Assembly: GCA_045403155.1 (NCBI GenBank)
Contig: JAXIPB010000059.1
Coordinates: forward strand, 1-35,224
Source of the DNA: JAXIPB01 sp045403155
GTDB taxonomy: Bacteria; Actinomycetota; Actinomycetes; Mycobacteriales; Micromonosporaceae
DNA length: 35,224 nt
Direction of reading: 5' to 3'
Below, one piece after another: positions 31,358-35,224 of the stretch. Position numbers and translations under genes: made by a program. The notes under the pieces are model-generated. The model was not told the DNA's origin and did not search any database. It worked only from the letters and a program-made list of their open reading frames with translations. Each line of letters starts with the position of its first letter. Positions within the stretch are counted from its first letter, which is position 1.

Positions 31358-31383
31358 TCATGACCTCCAAGTCATGATCGGCG
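31312..31383 (+). repeat. 72-bp intergenic GATCATGA element, copy E
   Basis: Full copy with CAAGATCC, GATCATGA, CTGGCGGTCG, GATCATGA, CCTCCAA and TCATGATCGGCG. It lies between convergent genes. Its central TGATCA gives the histidine kinase stop (31355-31357) and the DedA stop on the other strand (31358-31360), so the two coding regions touch with no gap. Confidence 0.88.
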
Positions 31384-32011
31384 CGAGATTGCCGTCGTCG
31401 AGTAGCGCGCGCGCCTTTGCCGCCCGACGCTTGATGTAGATGGTCGTGCCGATCCCGAAGAGGACCGCCGCCACCAGGGCGATCCAGGAGAACCCCTCGA
31501 GATAGTTCTCCGCCGCCCGGCCCGCCGAGAAGATCACGAGCGAGGTTCCGAACGACCAGACGATGCCGCCGGTGGCGTTGGCGAGAAGGAATTTCCGGTA
31601 CGGAACGCGCAGCGCACCCGCGAGCGGGCCGGCGAGGATGCGGAGCAGGGCGACGAAGCGGCCGAAGAACACCGCCCACACGCCCCACTTCTCGAAGATC
31701 TGCTCCGCGCGGGTCAGATGCTCGGGCCCAAGGTGCTTCGGGAAACGGCGGCCGAAGCGTTCCAGAAGGGTGCGTCCGCCTCGACGGCCGATCGCGTACC
31801 CGATCGAGTCACCGATGATTGCCCCGGCCGATGCGGCGATCGCCACGCCCCACACATTCGTGACGTCGGTGGCCGCCAGGAGCGAGGCGCTCACCAGGGT
31901 GATCTCGCCGGGCAGCGGGATGCCCATGCTCTCCAGCAGAATGATGCCGCCAACTAGCAGGTAGATCGCCATGGGTGGAAGAGTGACCAACCACTCATCG
32001 ACCCCCAGCAC
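31358..32011 (-). CDS. DedA family membrane protein
   Basis: 217 residues, GTG at 32011 with GGGAGG upstream. Motifs of the DedA/VTT family: LLESMGIPLPGEITL (about 26-40), GDSIGYAIGRRGGR and FGRFVALLRILAGPLAG with the conserved Arg. Four or five membrane segments. Family members act in membrane lipid scrambling and proton-dependent envelope processes. The last residues (PIMTWRS) and stop are encoded by element E, replacing whatever natural end the protein had. It is convergent with the kinase. Confidence 0.92.
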   Translation of the reverse strand: MLGVDEWLVTLPPMAIYLLVGGIILLESMGIPLPGEITLVSASLLAATDVTNVWGVAIAASAGAIIGDSIGYAIGRRGGRTLLERFGRRFPKHLGPEHLTRAEQIFEKWGVWAVFFGRFVALLRILAGPLAGALRVPYRKFLLANATGGIVWSFGTSLVIFSAGRAAENYLEGFSWIALVAAVLFGIGTTIYIKRRAAKARALLDDGNLAPIMTWRS

Positions 32012-32212
32012 CGCCGACCTCCCGTACTCGTTGCATCGTGGCAGATCTCGTAGCAGATGTCGTCCAATTGCGACCGCGACGGTAGCACCGCTCGGGCGTG
32101 ATCCGGGGGTTCGTGTCGCCGGCCTTACAGCAACAAAGCGGGCGATCGACGACTATGGCCGCGGACTGGAGATCAATCCACGGCCAAGGTCCCTGATCGG
32201 CGTTGAGGCAGG

Positions 32213-32542
32213 TCAGGCAGTCTCGAAGACGCCCGCGTCGACCAGACGCTTCTCGGTCAGCTCCCAGCCGTGGGTCGGGTGCGCCGCCGCGAGCGCGACC
32301 AACTCTGCCCGGATCTTGACGCCGTGACCGGCGCCCACCAGTGTCCGGATCTCCTCGACGAAGGTGTCGGAGTCGGTGCGCAGGTGGTTGGTCTTGCCGT
32401 TGGTCAGGTTCCGCACGTAGGCGTGCTTGCCGTTGTTGAGCGGGATCACGTACTTGAATTCGCCGAGCACGCTGAGGGCGCCGCCGGTGGCCTGGCCGGC
32501 GCGAACCGAGGCGCGCGCGGTCTTTGAGGTGTTGCTCGCCAC
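32213..32542 (-). CDS. small conserved-looking protein of unknown function
   Basis: 109 residues from a GTG at 32542, with AAGGAG 9 nt upstream; the upstream ATG at 32599 would add a Pro-rich stretch with no ribosome site. It starts ASNTSKTARASVRAGQATGG and has a basic N-terminus, then a compact region with FKYVIPLNNGKHAYVRNL, GKTNHLRTDSDTFVEEI and THGWELTEKRLVDAGVFE. No signal peptide or membrane segment. I do not recognise the family. It stands alone between the DedA gene and DUF3145. Confidence 0.6.
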   Translation of the reverse strand: MASNTSKTARASVRAGQATGGALSVLGEFKYVIPLNNGKHAYVRNLTNGKTNHLRTDSDTFVEEIRTLVGAGHGVKIRAELVALAAAHPTHGWELTEKRLVDAGVFETA

Positions 32543-32852
32543 GCGAATGACTCCTTGCTGGGGAATGGGCTGGGGGACGTACGGGGGGCGTGCCGGCATA
32601 CGACCGGCCCATCGAGTTTAGCCGACCGTCGGCGCAGGCAACCGTCCGGATCTAGCGCACCGGGCCTACCACAAGGCATGATGTAGCCCAACAGGGTTGA
32701 ATCTGCGCATCCTTTACCCGGCGGGAGGCGTTGTTTCGTTCGAGTGGAGCGTTTCGTTCGAGTGGAGCGAGCAACCAACTGAATCTGTGAGCGGTCACAC
32801 CAGGTGCGAGAGGTCGTAGGGGAAGACGCACCTCATCTCCTGGAGGTAGGCC
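32543..32852. other. intergenic stretch upstream of DUF3145
   Basis: No gene recognised. It holds the upstream region of the small protein at 32213 and, at 32734-32769, two identical 18-bp tandem units. TGGAGG (32841-32846) is the ribosome site of the DUF3145 gene. No tRNA-like fold was seen. Confidence 0.5.
32734..32769. repeat. tandem 18-bp repeat, two identical units
   Basis: TTTCGTTCGAGTGGAGCG occurs twice in succession, 84 bp before the DUF3145 start, bordered by GTTG and CAAC. Each unit has a weak internal dyad (CGTTC-N5-GAGCG). It could be a paired regulator site or a small duplication. Confidence 0.7.
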
Positions 32853-33344
32853 GTGCCAAGCCGTGGTGTCGTGTATGTGCACTCGGCCCCGCTCGCCGTG
32901 GCGCCCCACGTCGAGTGGGCGATTGCGCGCGTCCTCGGATCGCCGGTGCGTTTGGAGTGGTCGTACCAGCCGGCGGACCCGTCGACCCGGCGGGCGGAGT
33001 GCTCCTGGTCGGGCAAGCCGGGTACCGGTGCCGAGTTCGCCGCCGCACTTCGCGGTTGGCCGATGCTGCGCTTCGAGGTCACCGAGGAGCCGAGCCCCGG
33101 ATACGACGGGGAGCGATTCATGCACGTGCCGGGCCGCGGCATATTCCGCACGGCGGTCAACGTCAGCGGCGATCTCATGATGAGCGAACATCAGGTGCGC
33201 AGCGTCCTGGCGACGGCCCGAGGCAGCGAGGCGATCGCCCACGGTCTCGACCAACTCCTAGGCACGGCGTGGGACGCGGAACTGGAGCCGTTCCGGCATG
33301 CCGGCGAGGGCGCACCAGCGACGTGGCTCACCCAGGTGAGCTGA
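32853..33344 (+). CDS. DUF3145 family protein
   Basis: 163 residues, GTG at 32853 with TGGAGG upstream. Family features: the N-terminal RGVVYVHSAPLAVAPHVEWA, the middle WSGKPGTGAEFAAALRGWPML and the central LRFEVTEEPSPGYDGERFMHVPGRGIF. DUF3145 is a conserved, actinobacteria-restricted family of unknown function, cytoplasmic by sequence. It is one of the best lineage markers in the window. It precedes the GH3 lipoprotein by about 40 bp and may be co-transcribed with it. Confidence 0.9.
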   Translation: MPSRGVVYVHSAPLAVAPHVEWAIARVLGSPVRLEWSYQPADPSTRRAECSWSGKPGTGAEFAAALRGWPMLRFEVTEEPSPGYDGERFMHVPGRGIFRTAVNVSGDLMMSEHQVRSVLATARGSEAIAHGLDQLLGTAWDAELEPFRHAGEGAPATWLTQVS

Positions 33345-33387
33345 GAGATTGCTGGGCGAACGTGCACGCATGTGTGATTGTGGAGCG

Positions 33388-35034
33388 GTGCGTGCCGTAC
33401 CCCGGCATCTCGTGCGTCTCGCGGTTGCCTCGTTGCTTCTCTCCGCGGCAGCTGCGGGATGCTCCTCCCCGCAGAGCCCGTCCGTGACGGCGACCCCGTC
33501 AGGACGGGCTTCCCCGTCGTCAAGACCCGCCACGGATCCCGAGGCCCAGGCTGCCGCGCTCGTGAAGACGATGAGTGATGCCGATCTCGTCGGCCAGGTG
33601 CTCATGCCGTCGGTGAGCCTCTCCGATCCGCCCGCGGGGTCGGCCGCGCTGGTCACGAAGTACCGCCTCGGCGGAGTCATCCTCATGGGCAACGTCGAGA
33701 ACACATCGGCGGAGGGAACCGCCACGCAGGTCCGCGAACTCACCAGCGCGCTACGGGCGGCGGCGGTTGACGTCGGGGCAGGCAAGGGCGCGGACATGCT
33801 GATCGCCACGGATCAGGAGTACGGCTGGGTCACCCGGATAAAGTCCGGCATCGTGCAGCTGCCGAGCGCGATGGCGTTCGGCGCCGCGGCCCGCCCCGAT
33901 CTCACCGAGGCGGCCTGGCGCGGCGCGGGCGAGGAGCTCGCGGCGATCGGAATCAATGTGGACTTCGCCCCCGATGCCGACGTGCTCGCCCTTCCAGGGA
34001 ACTACACGATCGGCTCCCGCTCGTACGGCTCCGACCCCACGGCCGTCTCGGCGCAGGTGGCCGCCGCGGTCCGCGGACTGCAGTCGGCCGGAGTTGCGTC
34101 CACCGTCAAGCACTTCCCGGGGCACGGCAACACGATCGTCAACAGCCACGAGGCTCTGCCGGTGCTCGGCCAGAGCCGCGCCAAGCTGGCTTCGAGCGAC
34201 CTGCCGCCGTTCCAGTCGGCCATCGACGCCGGAGGCTGGATGGTGATGTCCGGCCACCTCGATACCAGGGCCATCGACCCGGGACTGCCGGCGAGCTTCT
34301 CCCGCAAGGTGCTCGTCGATCTGCTCCGCACGGAGATGGGCTTCAAGGGCGTCGTCGTGTCCGATGCGCTCAACATGGAACCGGCCAAGCGCTGGCCGCC
34401 GGGCGAGGCGGCGGTGCGCGCCCTCGTCGCCGGCAATGATCTGCTGTTGATGCCGCCCGACCTGGGTGCCGCGCACCAGGGGCTCCTGACCGGACTCCGC
34501 GACGGATCCCTCCGCCGTGAGCGTCTGATCGAGGCCGTCACGCGGGTGCTCACGCTCAAGCTCCGGCTGGCCGGCGTCGCGCGACCGTCCACCGTCCACG
34601 CTTCGGCCCACGCCGCTGCCGCACAGGCGGTGGCGACTGCCGGCGTCACCGTCCTCAGTGGCCCGTGCTCCGGGCCGCTGGTCAGCGGGCCGGTCAGGGT
34701 CACCGCCTCGGTCGGGCGGGCCGACCAGGTTCGCTGGCTCTCCGATGCATTGACCGCCGCTGGAATGCGCGTCGTCTCCTCCGGCGGCCAGGTCGTGCAC
34801 CTGGTCGGGTACGGCGACGGCACCGGCGACCTTTCCAGCGGCGCCGCGGTGACAGTAAGCATGGATACTCCGTACGTGTTGCGCTCCGCCCAATCGGCGG
34901 TGCGGATCTCCACTTACTCCTCGACGCAGGCCGCCATGACCGCGCTCGCCGCCGTCATCGCCGGCAAGGCCAAGGCCACGGGACGCTCACCGGTCGCCGT
35001 TACCGGGCTTCCCCGGTCCGCCTGCGCCAGCTAG
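33388..35034 (+). CDS. GH3 beta-N-acetylhexosaminidase lipoprotein (NagZ-like)
   Basis: 548 residues. The GTG at 33388 gives a clean lipoprotein signal (VRAVPRHLVRLAVASLLLS, lipobox AAGC); an ATG at 33370 or TTG at 33349 are alternatives, and the ribosome site is weak for all. The GH3 catalytic barrel (about 50-390) has KYRLGGVILMGN, ATDQEYGWVTRIK, the KHFPGHG motif (K241-H242) and the nucleophile Asp in VVVSDALNM (D326). It releases GlcNAc from peptidoglycan-derived fragments at the cell surface. A C-terminal beta domain (about 400-548) is of unknown role. It complements the GH20 enzyme and the amidases in this window. Its stop is 10 bp before the 52-bp element copy F. Confidence 0.9.
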   Translation: MRAVPRHLVRLAVASLLLSAAAAGCSSPQSPSVTATPSGRASPSSRPATDPEAQAAALVKTMSDADLVGQVLMPSVSLSDPPAGSAALVTKYRLGGVILMGNVENTSAEGTATQVRELTSALRAAAVDVGAGKGADMLIATDQEYGWVTRIKSGIVQLPSAMAFGAAARPDLTEAAWRGAGEELAAIGINVDFAPDADVLALPGNYTIGSRSYGSDPTAVSAQVAAAVRGLQSAGVASTVKHFPGHGNTIVNSHEALPVLGQSRAKLASSDLPPFQSAIDAGGWMVMSGHLDTRAIDPGLPASFSRKVLVDLLRTEMGFKGVVVSDALNMEPAKRWPPGEAAVRALVAGNDLLLMPPDLGAAHQGLLTGLRDGSLRRERLIEAVTRVLTLKLRLAGVARPSTVHASAHAAAAQAVATAGVTVLSGPCSGPLVSGPVRVTASVGRADQVRWLSDALTAAGMRVVSSGGQVVHLVGYGDGTGDLSSGAAVTVSMDTPYVLRSAQSAVRISTYSSTQAAMTALAAVIAGKAKATGRSPVAVTGLPRSACAS

Positions 35035-35044
35035 GCCGCGTCCT

Positions 35045-35096
35045 TCAAGATCCCCACGATCATGATTTGAGTGTCCCAAAGATGCGTCGATCATGA
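35045..35096 (+). repeat. 72-bip element copy F, interrupted after 52 bp
   Basis: Matches the first 52 positions of the 72-bp element without gaps (CAAGATCC, GATCATGA, TGAGTGTC, GATCATGA). The family continues CCTCCAA and TCATGATC, but here the sequence changes abruptly to GTGCGCC at 35097. The break is between the second GATCATGA and the loop of the terminal hairpin. Confidence 0.8.
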
Positions 35097-35224
35097 GTGC
35101 GCCGGGATAAACCGGCATGAAGAAGGAGATGAGAGAGCTCTACATCGAAGGGGCTAGCGACCCCACGGTGGCCCCGAGTCATGCGTGGCGGCCCGTGAGG
35201 GTCGTGGCGAAGCGTTGACAGGGG
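35097..35224 (+). mobile_element. 5' end of a group II intron-like element, partial
   Basis: Starts GTGCGCC, the conserved 5' end (GUGYG type) of bacterial group II introns. The sequence that follows (about 35150-35224, with GAGTCATGCGTGG and GAAGCGTTGACAGGGG) is of a kind I know from upstream of group II intron reverse transcriptase/maturase genes in actinobacteria. A short frame at 35117-35218 (33 codons) is probably part of the ribozyme or a shifted leader peptide and not an independent gene. The maturase and the 3' end would be beyond the window. The junction with copy F suggests insertion into the repeat. Confidence 0.5.

Noticed and set aside
32012..32212. A possible RNA gene or small ORF between dedA and the small protein
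   Set aside because: No tRNA-like fold, conserved motif or frame with a plausible start was seen.
35117..35218. A 33-codon protein gene at the window end
   Set aside because: It lies within the intron-like 5' region and the frame looks shifted compared with the leader sequences I associate with such elements. It is more likely ribozyme sequence.

Overview
The window is high-GC DNA from an actinomycete, probably Micromonosporales. The main signs are a DUF3145 gene, an F420-type LLM oxidoreductase, an actinobacterial-type citrate synthase, many GTG starts, and several genes whose -10 hexamer lies 6-9 nt before the start codon (leaderless-like). The genus is inference. No rRNA, tRNA or CRISPR array was seen.

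Layout. 1-2922: two paralogous Tat-type exported peptidoglycan amidases on the minus strand (the first cut by the window edge), with a degenerate YoeB toxin remnant and a small CxxC protein between them. 3014-4574: divergent otsB and trmB. 4596-7694: an exported serine hydrolase of beta-lactamase fold, an LLM oxidoreductase and a homocysteine S-methyltransferase. 8008-11486: a small membrane protein, then a permease / TIGR03943 / exported propeller-like protein operon. 11726-14423: a two-component system divergent from a secreted protein. 14416-23265: a catabolic acyl-CoA cluster (ADH, ALDH, two SDRs, three acyl-CoA dehydrogenases, a MaoC hydratase). Then citrate synthase and a TetR regulator (23409-25443). 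25674-29092: GH20 hexosaminidase, YcnI-type copper protein, CDF metal exporter. 29139-32011: a second two-component system and a DedA protein. 32213-35034: a small conserved protein, DUF3145 and a GH3 lipoprotein. The last 128 bp look like the 5' end of a group II intron.

How the genes work together. Near-identical 17-bp palindromes of the form AACTA-N7-TAGTT occur twice in the ALDH/SDR divergent promoter and once upstream of tetR, so the TetR protein probably controls the catabolic cluster and itself. The cluster has the steps for alcohol to aldehyde to acid and for acyl-CoA beta-oxidation. No CoA ligase or thiolase is visible, so the substrate is unknown.

Most unusual are two repeat families. 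(1) A 72-bp intergenic element occurs in five full copies of identical length plus one 52-bp copy. It is built from three GATCATGA-type sites and often supplies the stop codons of the genes it touches. The 52-bp copy is broken exactly where the intron-like sequence begins. (2) A short palindromic core (TCGCCGGAGGCGATCAAC) forms 27-bp-period arrays inside two cluster genes as in-frame nine-residue repeats, and occurs once, read from the opposite strand, inside a histidine kinase. This suggests a mobile or expanding DNA element tolerated in protein loops and ends.
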